A stretch of DNA of 64,000 nt, from NCBI GenBank assembly GCA_025331125.1, contig JAOALB010000091.1, positions 62,001-126,000 of the forward strand, given 5' to 3'. The stretch comes from Mycogone perniciosa. Lineage: Eukaryota > Ascomycota > Sordariomycetes > Hypocreales > Hypocreaceae. The position numbers were made by a program, and so were the translations under genes. The first letter of the stretch is position 1; the number at the start of each line of letters is the position of its first letter. Below are positions 33,740 through 45,779 of the stretch, one piece after another. Below the pieces are notes generated by a model. It was not told where the DNA came from. It searched no databases and saw only the letters and a list, made by a program, of their open reading frames with translations.

Positions 33740-34720
33740 GATTACCACCTCCAAGGTCCATGTGAGACTCATTATTTTCATCATTGTTGGCCAATGCAAG
33801 CCTGGACGGCGGGGCATGGGCATATGTCATCACCATGCATGGATGCGTTGCTTTTTCTCTATAAACTCTCAAAGTTGTATGATACAGGTCTGTTGGCAAC
33901 GCAGATATTGGCTGCAGGAGAAGCAGAGGGGTTAGATAGCCCTCTATACGCCCAGGGGAAGTGGGGGCCTCACTGGCTCGTTGTGTATTACCGGCCACAG
34001 CATAGCAGGGCGAACGGATCAACTTCGTACGAACCCACATGTTTAGCTATTGAAGGAAACAATAAACACTGGACGTTGCCTGCATTGATGACTCTGATGA
34101 CTTTGATGCCAAATACGAAGTGACATGCAACTGAAAGTGAATCAAGCGTTCCTAACCCTAACCCCCGGGAGCCAGATTCCGGGCCGTTATTTTAGTGAAT
34201 GCGCCCCCAATCAGCCAAGCCAAGACAGACAGACGGACAGACTCCACCACGCTTTTTGCAGCAAGCAAGCGCGCTGCCTGCCCCTCCTAAGTTTGCGCGA
34301 ATCACGGGGTCTTCTGACAGCGCTTTGCGCCTTGTCAAGGGCAAACCCCCCTCCGTTTCTCAACTGAAAACCCCAATTCTCTTGTTCACTCGCCCCTGTC
34401 TGCAAACACAAACAGCAACCCCAATCCAGGCATTCGGCCCAAGCCCGAAAGGCTTCATCCGCTGGCTAAGCGCCATGCCATACATGTGACTATCTGGCCG
34501 TCGCTTCCAGCCTTGTGCGAACATCGCCAACGGCATAGGCGTGGGTAAAGACGACTTGTTTCGCCGCTGCGCACTGCAACCAACCGCGACGATAAGGAAG
34601 AAACCAAACGCTGCGCCGGGACTGGCGCGAGACTATGTATATGTGCCCTCTTCTTCTCCCATCTGGTCCATTTTCAACTTTCTCGTCTCCGCCAATACGC
34701 CTAAAACAACGACGACAACG
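33740..34720. other. intergenic, tad3 / RNase H1
   Basis: This gap of about 1 kb holds the tad3 3' UTR and the RNase H1 promoter and leader. No gene is supported. It contains a telomere-like element at 34151. Confidence 0.6.
34151..34166. promoter_or_regulatory. telobox-like CCTAACCCTAACCCCC
   Basis: Two and a half copies of the telomeric unit (TTAGGG on the other strand) lie about 570 bp before the RNase H1 ATG. In yeasts such sites bind Tbf1 in promoters. A Tbf1-like protein is encoded in this window, but any link is inferred. Confidence 0.5.
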
Positions 34721-35778
34721 ATGAGTAGCAGCAAGCGATCTGCCCCGACTAGCGGCACGAGCACCTCGGCGCCGAATTCTTCCAAGAAGCGCAAGGTGGA
34801 GAATGCGCAAAAGTATTATGCCGTCAAGGCAGGATTTGTTCCTGGGGTTTATTTGACGTACACGGAGTGCCAGGCCCAGACGGCGGGGTTCAAGGGCGCT
34901 GTCTGTAAGTGAACTCTGGTTTGTCGGGTGATGGGTCGTGAGGAGTTACAAGAAGCCTAATTGTTCGTGTCTCTACAGTCAAGTCATTCCTATCACGAGA
35001 AGATGCCGAGGCTTTTGCTGCTGGGAAGCATGTCAAGGCTGCACCGGACGAACCAGCCAAGTTCTACGCTGTCGCTGTCGGCAGCCCGACTGGCATTTTT
35101 ACAGATTGGTCTGAGGCTTCAAAGGCCATTACGGGTATCAAGGGACCCAAATACAAGCGGTTTGGAACACGAGCGGAGGCCGCTGCGTACATTAAACAAT
35201 ACGGCAACAGGGAGGCCATAGCGGCGTTGGGAGAGGCAGTGGACCCTCTGCCAGAGAAGCTAGAGATGCCTGTGAAGAAGGTCAAGCCAGTTCAAGAAAA
35301 GGTGGTAGCCAAACCCCGAGAGGGTGTCCTGGACATTTACACCGACGGGAGCAGTCTAGCGAACGGCAAAGCTGGCGCGAGGGCAGGCGTGGGTGTTTAT
35401 TTTGGAGACGACGATCCACGCAACGTCTCGGAGAGACTACAAGGCCAACCGCAAACTAACCAACGCGCGGAGCTTATGGCCATGCTTCGAGCCCTGGAGA
35501 TTGCACCCCTTCACCAACCGGTCCAGATCTTCAGCGACAGCCAGTACTCTATCAAATGTGTGACGGAGTGGGCTATTGGATGGAAGAGCAAGGGCTGGAT
35601 GACGGCCAGTGGAGAGAAGGTCAAGAATCAGGATATCATCCGCGCTGTCCTGGACAAGATCGAGGAGCGAGCCAAAGTCGGAGGAAACACATACTTCCAG
35701 TGGGTCAAGGGACATTCTACGGACCAGGGAAATGCGGCTGCGGACAGGTTGGCAGTCAGAGGTGCAAAGGTAGGATAG
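34721..35778 (+). CDS. ribonuclease H1
   Basis: Two exons (34721-34904 and 34979-35778) give 327 aa. After a basic, Ser-rich N-terminus with a likely nuclear signal (SSKKRKVE), there are two RNA-DNA hybrid-binding modules (YYAVKAGFVPGVYLTYTEC, about residues 32-78, and FYAVAVGSPTGIFTDWSEA, about 88-137). The RNase H domain follows, with all four acidic residues: D184 (IYTDGSS), E226 (QRAELMAM), D248 (FSDSQYS) and D317 (AAADRLA). It removes RNA from R-loops and primers. Two hybrid-binding modules are common in fungal RNase H1, whereas mammals have one. Whether it also goes to mitochondria is not clear; no presequence is evident. Confidence 0.95.
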
Positions 35779-36683
35779 CCTCTTGGTTTCCTGTTTTTGT
35801 GTGGGAGTCTACGGATGATGCGAATAATTGTACACATCAAAGAGAGATGCCAAGGCATTTTGTGTGTGGAATATACGGGGTATGGATGATAGTACAGGGA
35901 ACAGCATCACTTGTGACAGCATCGTCTGTGTTGGCTGGATTGTTGGCGATACTTTTGTTGCTTAGCTTGGCCTAGTCCGTGTATGTAAATGGATTGATGT
36001 ATGTGGTTAGTTGAAGATACCTTTCACTTATTCATATCTTGCTCTGCTCTTGTGAAGTGTGTTGCTGCTGACCAGGGGGTACGAAGTACTCCGTATGTAC
36101 AGACCAGGAACAAGCTGGTTGTTCTCTTGGCATCCATGATGCATATCGATCTAATTCGACCAAGCATTTTACGGTGGAGTTGGCCTCTAATACACAGAAA
36201 AACCACCCTTTAAATGGTACAGCAGCTTACAACTAGAGAATACTTCGTAGAGGATAAGACATTTTTAACACTTCCGCATTGACAGTTCGATCCCGAAGAT
36301 AGCGTGGGCCTGAATATCATAGTTCCGTTGCCGATGACGCCGCCACTAGTTCTCTCGAAGTGGATAAGCACCGTCACTCGGTGTAGATCTCACCTCGTCT
36401 TTTTCTCCCAGCAGGACGGACATTCCCAAGGGACTCTCTTTACGAGTACACACCCATACGAGGGCATCGTCATAAATCACACCTTCTGCCTCTGGCTGTG
36501 CATTCTGCAGCCCACCTGTCACAAATCGGGGGTTTGCCTCGTCTGATAAACTCCGCTCTCTCTTGGCCTGGCTGGACTCTTAAAAACTATCTGAAGAATG
36601 ATCTCTGCTCTCCGCATGCTCATGCTAGACGTTGCTGCTACTACTCGTTTCTCACTTGCCTAACATACGCTCTTGGCCGTACC
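35779..36683. other. intergenic, RNase H1 / Na+/H+ antiporter
   Basis: This gap of about 900 bp holds no gene. It contains a GTACGAAGTACTCCGTATGTAC motif (36079-36100) and a TACTTCGTAG copy near 36241. The antiporter promoter and leader must lie at the right. Confidence 0.6.
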
Positions 36684-38651
36684 ATGGCCAATATCTGGGC
36701 GGTTCCTCTGGCGCTGTCCAACTTCAACATTGTGGTCGCCATTCTGGGCGGCTTCATCTCGCTATTTGGGCTGGTGTCGTATCTCTTGAAGGAGAACTAT
36801 TACCTGTCCGAAGCTTGTGAGTTATTGTTGCCCTCATGTGCATTTTGTGTTTCGTTTCTTCACGTGGAACTAGAACAAGTTTGACACACCAAGGCCGTGA
36901 GACATGTGAGACATGTGTCCCATGCGTCCCACACAGCCATGGGTCTCATCCGATGCAAACCGTTGTACGTATGAAATATGTATGCACTGATGCTGATTGT
37001 GATCCCTCCATAGTAATCTCTCTTTTGGTCGGTGTGGCCCTTGGACCTCATGGAGCCAATTTCATCCGGCCAAACGCCTACGCAGAATGCGACCAGCCCG
37101 GCGTCTCCGAGGCCGAGTGCCAGCACAATCTCAATGGAATAACACTCAATTTCTCCCGCCTCGTGCTCGGGGTGCAGCTCGTGATTGCAGGAATCCAGCT
37201 GCCTAGCAAGTACCTCTGGCAAGAGCGCAAGCCCATTGCCCTGCTGCTCGGCCCAGGCATGATATGCATGTGGCTTGCTACGAGCTTCCTTGTTTGGGGT
37301 CTGGCTGGGACGCCAAGTTTCTTGCACGCCCTGGTTGTGGGCGCCTGCGTGACGCCGACGGATCCTGTGCTATCCGCCGTGATTGTCAAGGGGAAGTTTG
37401 CGGATAACAACATTCCCAAGGACCTTCAGGATCTCATCGTTGCCGAGTCTGGCGCCAACGACGGACTGGGATATCCGTTTCTGTTTTTTGCCCTGTACCT
37501 GATCAAGTATGTGGGCTCTGGCGCCACATCCGGAGGAGCTGGAGATGCCCTGGGTCTTTGGCTCGTGTTCACCTGGGGTTACACGATTATCCTGAGCATC
37601 CTGTACGGCGCCGTGGTCGGGTGGTTGGCGAAGGAGCTGCTTCACTGGGCCGAGAAGCGGAACTATGTTGACCGCGAGAGCTTCCTCGTGTTTGCAATAT
37701 CCTTGGCATTGTTCGTGCTTGGCACTTGCGGGCTCTTGGGGACGGATGACGTTCTCGCCTGCTTCGTCGCGGGAAATGCCTTCACATGGGATGACTGGTT
37801 TCGAATCCAGACTCAGGATGACTCGCTCCAGCCAACGATTGATATGCTCCTCAATGTCACCATCTTCCTGTGGTACGGCGCTTTCATCCCCTGGACCCTT
37901 TTCCTGAACAACTTCGTTATCCCAATATATAAGCTTGTGCCGCTTGGCGTCTTGGTACTGCTTCTGAGACGCCTGCCCTGGATCTTTGGCCTGCACAGGT
38001 GGATCCGCCAAATCAAAGAGACGCGGCAGGCTCTCTTTGTGGGGTTCTTTGGCCCAATTGGTGTCTCGGCAGTGTTCTATCTGTTCATTACTTTGGACTT
38101 TATCGAACATTTTCTCAGTGATGAGAGCGGAGTTCCTAGGAGCGATGTAAAGGACTTGGGCGAGACCGTGCGTGTTGTGGTTTGGTTCCTGACCGTTTGC
38201 AGCATCGTGAGCCTCTCCCCTTTTATCTCCCCAACTTGTTTATATATATATATATATATTTGCTACTGCGATGTTGTGCTAGACTAGCTAACCCTGGCTT
38301 CGATAGGTTGTTCACGGTCTCAGCATACCCCTGGGGAAGCTGGGCTATCTCGCGCCGCGGACGATCTACAGAGTCTGGAGCGAAAGCCTTAGTGGCGGCG
38401 AGGAGTTCCGTATCGGCTCGCGAATCCCCACTCTATCGCGATGGCTCTCGGGTGGGAAGGGTGATATCGAGGCTGCTGCAGGAGCGCAACTGCGGAACGC
38501 CACTGGACAGCCTCCGGCCACGGCTCAGCCTACCGGTAGCGGAGGTGGTGTGCTTGTAGATGATCCTTCCTCACAGGAGGATACAATGCCGGCTCGGAGA
38601 CGTGAAATTCGTTTCTATGATGAGCCGGAACCGAGACCAGGGACGACTTGA
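36684..38651 (+). CDS. Na+(K+)/H+ antiporter, CPA1 family (Sod2/Nha1 type)
   Basis: Three exons (36684-36816, 37014-38206 and 38307-38651) give 556 aa. The first 440 residues hold about 12 membrane segments. Conserved sites include LGPHGANF, TPTDPVLSAVIVKGKFAD (ion-binding TPTDP) and AESGANDGLGYPFLF (the ND pair for cation/proton exchange). The cytosolic tail is about 110 residues, ending REIRFYDEPEPRPGTT. This length is close to fission yeast Sod2 and much shorter than yeast Nha1 (985). It should export sodium, lithium or potassium at the plasma membrane. Intron 1 is long for this genome (197 nt) and contains GAGACATGTGAGACATGTG direct repeats. Confidence 0.93.
38241..38259 (+). repeat. (TA)9 microsatellite in antiporter intron 2
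   Basis: A pure TA run lies within the 100-nt second intron, outside coding sequence. Confidence 0.85.
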
Positions 38652-41444
38652 AACGCAGGACTCTGATGTGAGGTGTGCCGGGTGCCTTTGGATCCCAGTA
38701 CGCCACGAATTCACTAGAGTCTTGGAATGGTGTGAGAGAAATATCTCCTAGCTGAAAGCTAGATGTCAAGGTCGAGAATATTTCCCGGGGTGGCGATGAG
38801 GGGAACTGAGCGGGTTGAGAGCACAGTTGCAGCAAGTCTGTGTGTTGCCGGTGGATAAGCATTCGGGACGTGTCGCAATTGGGCATCATTGATGTTTTGG
38901 GTAACAAGAGGATTGTCTTGTCAAGTCAAGGTAACTTTGGAAAGTTTGGTTTATCGATCTTACAAATAGACCGGCAGAAGTCAAATTCTCGATATCATAT
39001 TATCTCTGTCCACTGAGGATGAAGTTCTACATCTCGAGTCATGGTTGCATCCTTCTCTCACCATCCATTGGTCGAATCAAGTCTTCCACAAACAATGGAA
39101 CGGATTTCAAGGTCCTTTATTTTTTTCTTCAGGCTTGAGGGATAATCGAGATTTGGAGGCGCGCCTCGGGCCGATAGCCAAAAAGCTTCTATGCCAAGAT
39201 GGCTGAAGAATGGCGCCAGCAATCTGATGCAAGGAACGATTCGTTCTCTGGCGGTACGCGAACCGTTAATCTACGCAATGCGGTGGCACGTAATGTGTGG
39301 CAACCACAGAGGCGGCGCCAATTAGGGCATCGTGTAGTTACGAAGTACGAAGTAATGACTGTTGATGAAGAAAAATGCAGCTGATGAGGCTGCAGGAAGA
39401 GAAGGGCATTGGGTATGTCACAAGGGTGAGTATGATTGGTCACTTCGAGGACCTACATCACGAGGCTGGAGGGGCGCTAGACTGAAAGGAGCTGTGCGTG
39501 TGCCTGAAAAGCGTTGAGGGTTACGAAGTACTTCCTTCGTACTGCTACTCCATAGACGCACCTATCTCGCCCGGAGAGGCGGAGTACTCGTACTTCGTAC
39601 CCGAACCACAAACTTGCAGAACAGGAGGAAATCTGCAAGCCGGCTCCGTCTTATCGCTGGGAATCCCGGGTGCTAATCAAGCCATGAGGTGTTTTGTGTG
39701 CGGTGGCATCCCTCTAAAATCTCCAGGTGCTAATTACAGAGATCGGATCTACTGCTAGTTGCTTCGCAGAATAAGCCGGCTTTGCGCCCGATTTCTTGGA
39801 CTGTGCGACGTCCCGACTCCCATTGTTTGTACTTCGTACGGAGTACAGAGTTGCAAATTTGAATTGGCGCTTGCCATCATCCGTCCGCACAACGGGAGGC
39901 TCGCGAGAAAAAGAGGCCCCGCATGATCCGGTTATTCGGAGCTGGCCCCGTTGAGGACAGGTTGCTGCGGGCTGCATTGCGTAAGAAGACCACCAGACTA
40001 GTTAGTCCCAGGGAGCAATTAATATGTTGGGGATACGGAAGAGGAGGATGAAGGAAGAAGGCTGGAGAAGAGTTGGAGAAAAACGTGACCTCCAGGCGGC
40101 TGCCTCCCGGCTGTTCCATTGCTTCCGTCAGTTCCTGAAAGGACAGCCTGGCAAGAAGATGGAATGAGTTCAAGGTAAATGGCAAGGTGTACTTCGTACT
40201 TCGTGTGTATTCGCAGTCGATCATGATGCGGCGGCGGCGAAGATAGCGAGAAGCCATGACCAGCCTCTGAAGCATGAGGAAGAATCGGTTGCATTTGACA
40301 CTGTGCTTGCTGCGGCGGGTCTTACTCATCATAGTGTGAGGGTCAAGCCGCGCACTGTTGAATTTTCGGTTCATATAGTGCATACCCAGTCTTCATGATC
40401 CATTATAACCGCGCTTCGTACTTCGTACTTTGTCTCTATAGCACTCCGTAGTAACAGTCGGATATGCTCCTATAACCCCCAGGCCGTTACACGATCCCGA
40501 CACCTTGTTGCCATGCGTTTGATCGGTTTCTTCACACACCTTTTTTTTTCTGAATTTTTCTAGCCTATCGCAACACGACGCCACACGGAGCCTGCCCACC
40601 AACCCCAAAGGGTGCGTGGTTCCAGGTTCCTTTCTTTTCCATGCAGCGTGCTAGGTACTAGTGACTCCGTACTGGGCCTAGGAATAGCGCAGCGCAGGCC
40701 AACTCACTGCCACTGCCATTCTCTCCACTGGTCTTGGCTACCTACTTGTACTAAGCACTCAAGGGCTCTCTACCTACTCGCAAGGGCGCCCACCGCCTAA
40801 TGGTTCAGTGAGAAGATCACCTAACCACCTCCACACCCGTCTGTGGTCGTCGCGCAGCGACTGAGGTCCAACCAGCCTATCGCCAGGACGTCGTCTCCCC
40901 CCATTTCACCGTCTTGCATCTCCCGCCTGACATTTGCTCTTCTCGAGACGACACCGCTCCGCAACGATCCCTCGAATCGAATCGAATCGCCATTTCTTCT
41001 GACGACCGAACCGCCGCTTTGCTGTGGGGCGCCGAGCCTGACGCCGACGGTGTTTTCGACTTGATTGAATTGACGTGCTTGGCTTTCCCGCATGCTTCAC
41101 TTCACCTACGAGCACGGAGTACGGAGAGACGCAATCCCCATTTCCCAGAGAGCCAGCCCTTTTGCATCGCCGCCGCAAGTTTCGCAGAAGATGGCACTCT
41201 AGCCCTCCCTCTGGCACGACCGTATTTGCCATCCTATTTTAATTGCTGCATCGAAAATACCATCTGGTCGCCTTGGTCCCTTTTTCTGTCTCAAAGCCCC
41301 CTCCCCACCACACCACGAGAGCCCGAGTCTTTATTTCGACGTCCTGTTAATCCAACCCTCTTGGACTGAACGACCACGGTTGGCGCACCGCTTCGACCGA
41401 CCCGCGTGAGGCGGACGCTCACGATAAATATCGAACCGCTGGTC
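38652..41444. other. 2.8 kb intergenic region, motif-rich; leader of mga2-like gene at right
   Basis: No gene is supported. The last 600 bp (about 40840-41444) are pyrimidine-rich on the plus strand and are probably the long 5' UTR of the mga2-like gene. The middle carries the densest collection of TACTTCGTAC-type motifs in the window. Confidence 0.6.
39338..40428. repeat. dense cluster of TACTTCGTAC/ACGAAGTAC motifs
   Basis: Copies are at 39338-39355, 39521-39551, 39584-39600, 39829-39846 (TACTTCGTACGGAGTAC, near-perfect palindrome), 40189-40204 and 40414-40428. Tandem overlapping copies such as CTTCGTACTTCGTAC suggest local duplication. Confidence 0.75.
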
Positions 41445-44400
41445 ATGACATCTGCTGCAGCCACCGGCGCTGGCGGCCCGCTCATAGCAGGAACATCATC
41501 AATGCCCGGCGGCGAATTCCACGACTTTTCTGACGATGACCTCGTTGCTTCCAACCTTTTCGATTTTACCAACAGCCCAGACGCCCTCCAGAGCCTGGAG
41601 ACCATTAGCTCCAGCGACCACAAGTCCTTTCTGAACCCGCAAGAGCTCATTGTAGGGCCCCTCCCTGACTCACCGAACGGCTCCTTGCCAGATTCGTCGT
41701 CCGACTCGGCATCGTCCACAAAGAGGGCTGGCAGCTCGGCCTCTACGAAGACGCCAGGTGCGGCGGGGGATATTAATATGGATGATGGATCCGACGAGAA
41801 AATGGACTGGGGAGGCCATAATATTGGTGCATTTGACGAGGATGACTCCGCCTTTACGTTTGGCCGCGAAGCCGAATCTTCCGGGATGGACGGACTTTAT
41901 GGATTCGGCGAGCATGATGACACCTTCATGGACCAGTCCTTCGACTTCGAGAGTGCTTCAAGTAGTCCTGAGGCACCGCCGAACGGTCAGATAAGCATGC
42001 CGTCGCCTGGCATGCCCACTATCAAGACGCACAGTCCAAAGAAGGCAGAACCAACCTCGAGACCGAAAGCACCAAGTCACAAAAAGAAGATCTCGGTGCG
42101 TACTGTTTGATTTTTCCTGCCCTTCTAACATGGATATTAACTTGGCCATTTATAGCAATATTCAGTGTCTTCATCGAGGGCTGGCCAGAAGCGGGAAGCA
42201 TCCCGAGAACTGTCACCCATGTCGTCAATGGTGGCCAGTCACGACTCATCGCCAGCTGCCCCTATCTTCAATACTCCATCCCCGAACACAGGCCCGGATT
42301 GGGCAAGCATTATGAACAGCACGAATATGTGGCAAAACAAATTAAGTATGGCCTCTCCCAGCGGTCCGGACAGCCAACCCCATCCGGTACCTTATGGGGC
42401 CATCGCACATCCGATGCACATTCCACACCAGATGCCTCTTTTTAACAGTCCGCCCATGTACAACTTTACAGGTGGATATGAGCTGAGGATTCTACCGACC
42501 CCATTGAAGTCGCGAGTCGAGACACAAATACCGATCAAAGTGACGTTGAATCCCCTGCCTCCGGGGGTAACCAAACTACATCTACCTTCCCACACGATTT
42601 CTAAGCCCAAGCTTATGGCGAAGCCCCCTCCGGAACGATCTCCTGATACGCTGGAATTATTTGTTAGCCTTGTTTGTACCAGCGCCATGGACCAGCCCGA
42701 TGTTAAGAAGAGGGCGTTGGAGAGGGCTGCCTCGGTTCCCCAAGGGTATCTACCAGACCTAGATGACGAGGAGAATTCACCACAAAACGGTGGCGAGGTC
42801 CGAATTTGCGCTGGCTGTATCACCCGAGAACGCAAGAGAGCGGCAAGAAAGAAGGTCAAGAAGCCCGAGGAGGACAAGCTTTGGAGCCAAGATGAAGAGC
42901 GTCGTGTGGTCGTTTTTAATACTCAAGAAGTCAAGGAGTGGCAGCCCATCAGCGGCGTCCTGGACGCAAGTGGACGACCAGAACCCGTTCGGCACTCTCG
43001 CGCCATGCAAGTAGACGCCCCGATGCGAATTGCCTGTTACTGCCGCCACCATAACGAGAAGATGGGATTCAACGTTATTTTCACCATCAAGGACTTCAAG
43101 GACAACGTCATTGCGCAGGCCATGTCAAATCCAATCATGATTACAGACGATCATAAAACAAATCCGATGACACAGCTAACCACGCAGCCACCAATGTCCG
43201 AAACTGTCACGAGCTCAACCGTGCCGATACATCATCCACAACCCATGGATGCTGCTAATCTCATTCCTCCAACGCAGAATGGCCCATTTGGCTACTCACC
43301 GGCCGCTCATGACATGGCCATGTCAGTTAACAGCCAGGGCCCTTACGCATCCACATCTGGAAAGACCACTCCGACAATGAGCACAATTGGAGTGCCGGGG
43401 CGACCTCTATCACGACCCCCGTCACCAAGTCAAGGTGGCCCGGCTAAGAAGAGGAAGTCGAGCTCTTCGAGGGTGCCCAATGGATTAACAATGACACGCT
43501 TAGATACATCACCCACACCGGCCGCGCAGCCTATTCCCAGCGCCCAAATTTCCACTGCTACTTCCCCTTTCTCGCCTAACCCGAACCCCTTCCCACAAGC
43601 AGAGCCGATGTTTGGCCAGGTTAACGGCCAGATACCATTTACCAATGGTCCCCCTACACCAAACAGCAACGATCAGGTACCGTTCTTCGCGAATCGCCGG
43701 TCTGAAAGCATGGACAATCTAGCCATTGCCCAGATGTACTCTGCCCCGACTTCCAATCATCCTAGTCGTGCTCCGAGCCCGAATGGTCTGCGTAATAGCG
43801 TCAATGCCGTATCACAAACTCAGCTTGCGCAAGCCCTTGCTGGGGGCCTCTACTCCCTACCGTTGGGGGTAAACCAACCTCGGGCACCGCCCATCATCCA
43901 CAAGATTATTCCGAATGAAGGGCCAAAAATTGGTGGTATCGAGGTTACCGTGCTTGGAGCATCCTTTTTCCAGGGTCTCGAAGTTTGGTTCGGAGACAAC
44001 AAAGCTACAACTACTACCTTCTGGGGCGAGTCATCGCTGGTATGCCTACTGCCTCCCTCCCCAGTGGCAGGTCCTGTCCCCGTGACATTTAAACAGCAGG
44101 GAATTCCCGCATCCAATTTCTCCGTCGGAAAGCAGCCACCAGTCTTCAAATACATCGACGACAACGAGGACAAACTTATTCGGACTGCGCTCTCAGTTTT
44201 GGGTCATAAGATGTCTGGCCAGATGGTTGATGTTAGCGACCTTGCACGCAGGATCTTGAATGACGGAAATTCCAGCTGGTCTGGCGGTTCGTCTGCCGGA
44301 CCTTCTGCTGGCGGCGCAGTTTTCAATCATGCATCTAACGCACACCTAGAGTCTCAACTGCTCAAGGTTCTCGACCTCATCGACCTTGACGATAGCGCCT

Positions 44401-45779
44401 ATCGGACACGACTTGACTTGAAGAGATCTACTGGACATACGATGATGCATCTGGCTTGTTCTCTTGGCTACCACCGCTTTGTGGCAGCCTTGCTTGCCAG
44501 AGGAGCAAATCCGGATGCTCGTGACAACGGCGGCTTTACCCCACTGCATATTGCCTCCATTCATAACCACCCCGAGATTGTGCGACGATTGATGCTTGCA
44601 GGGGCTGATCCTACCATCAGAAGCTTGTCGAGCCTCACGGCCGCTGATGTAGCCCAGTCACGGGCAGTTGTCCGCACAATCCGTAGTTCTCAACGACACG
44701 TGCGGTCTCGAAGTGGAGGATCGCTTCGAAGCCGGACTAGCAGCGTTACCTCTGTACATTCGTTATGGGAGCCATTGACGAGATGTCATACCCACGAGGA
44801 ACCAATCTCGGTAGATTCCAGTGAAGAAAGTCCTGAGTATACATCAGGGGACTTTGAAGATGAGGATCCTGATGAGGATAGCTACTTGAGAATGAGACGC
44901 CCGAGCAGGATAAGGGATGTGGCACAAGAGGACTCTGAGGATATGAATATGGGCTTGGCAACTGCCCTCAAGGATCAGGTCCAACAACAGCTGCAACAAT
45001 TCCAGCAGTCCATGGTTCAGCAACTCCAGAATCTCGCCCACTTCCCTCAGATGCCGCAAATGCCGCAGATGCCAACCTTCTCTGGGATGCCGATGTTGCC
45101 CGATTACCAAGCCTATCTTCCACAAGCGCAGTTTATGCGCAGAGTGCAACAACTAATGCCCGGCATGTCTGGGAATCGTCCACACACTGCGGTCGACACT
45201 ACGGGCGAAAATAGTCCTAAAATGGATGGCCGCTGGTGGGATCTTTCTTCCTACATGAACAACGGGTCAGCGCCTCCCCCTGCTTACGAGGATATCTTCC
45301 CGCAAGAGGATATGGATAAGAAGATACAATCTGCCGCTCGAGCGGCTGCAGATGCCGAGGCTGACATGAAGTGTTCTACGCTTTATGATCAGTCTTTGGC
45401 TTCTGCTGCTGTTGTATCGGCCGAGGCCAACAAGCAGGTCCCCACAGTCCTAGAAATTGGGCGTAAGCATGCCATTACGAAGGAGCAACAGGAGAACTTC
45501 CTACGCGCCAGGGAACAGAAGTTGAAGAGGATCAGCAGTGACCGAAACCTCTTCTTCATTTGGGTATGTCATATTCCCCACACTTGATTGCCCTAATTTG
45601 TTGACTAACACACTTGCTAGATCCCCCTTCTCCTGGCTATGATTTGCGCTTTACTATACAGCTATTTCCCTTCGCTCTTCCCTTTCATTTGGACTTCTCT
45701 ACGCGCCATCGTCCAGACTGGACAAGCTCGCGTATCGCGATTTGTGGAAAACATGCCGGATCGTATTGTTCAAGTTTAA
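41445..45779 (+). CDS. Mga2/Spt23-like ER-tethered transcription factor
   Basis: Three exons (41445-42095, 42156-45563 and 45621-45779) give about 1405 aa. Order: an acidic, Ser-rich N-terminus; a conserved region with zinc-like cysteines (RICAGCITRERKRAARKK); a long Pro/Ser linker; an IPT/TIG domain (about 796-880, PPIIHKIIPNEGPKIGG); ankyrin repeats (about 978-1045); an acidic/Gln-rich part; and a hydrophobic C-terminal segment (about 1354-1377) that should anchor it in the ER. In yeast, Mga2 and Spt23 are cut by Rsp5 and the proteasome, then activate OLE1 in response to membrane lipid saturation. Candidate Rsp5 docking sites here are LPDY (1198-1201) and PPAY (1258-1261). The splice to the anchor exon is phase 0. 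Confidence 0.93.

Noticed and set aside
33305..33823. 172-codon minus-strand frame opposite tad3
   Set aside because: Antisense shadow of the deaminase domain of tad3.
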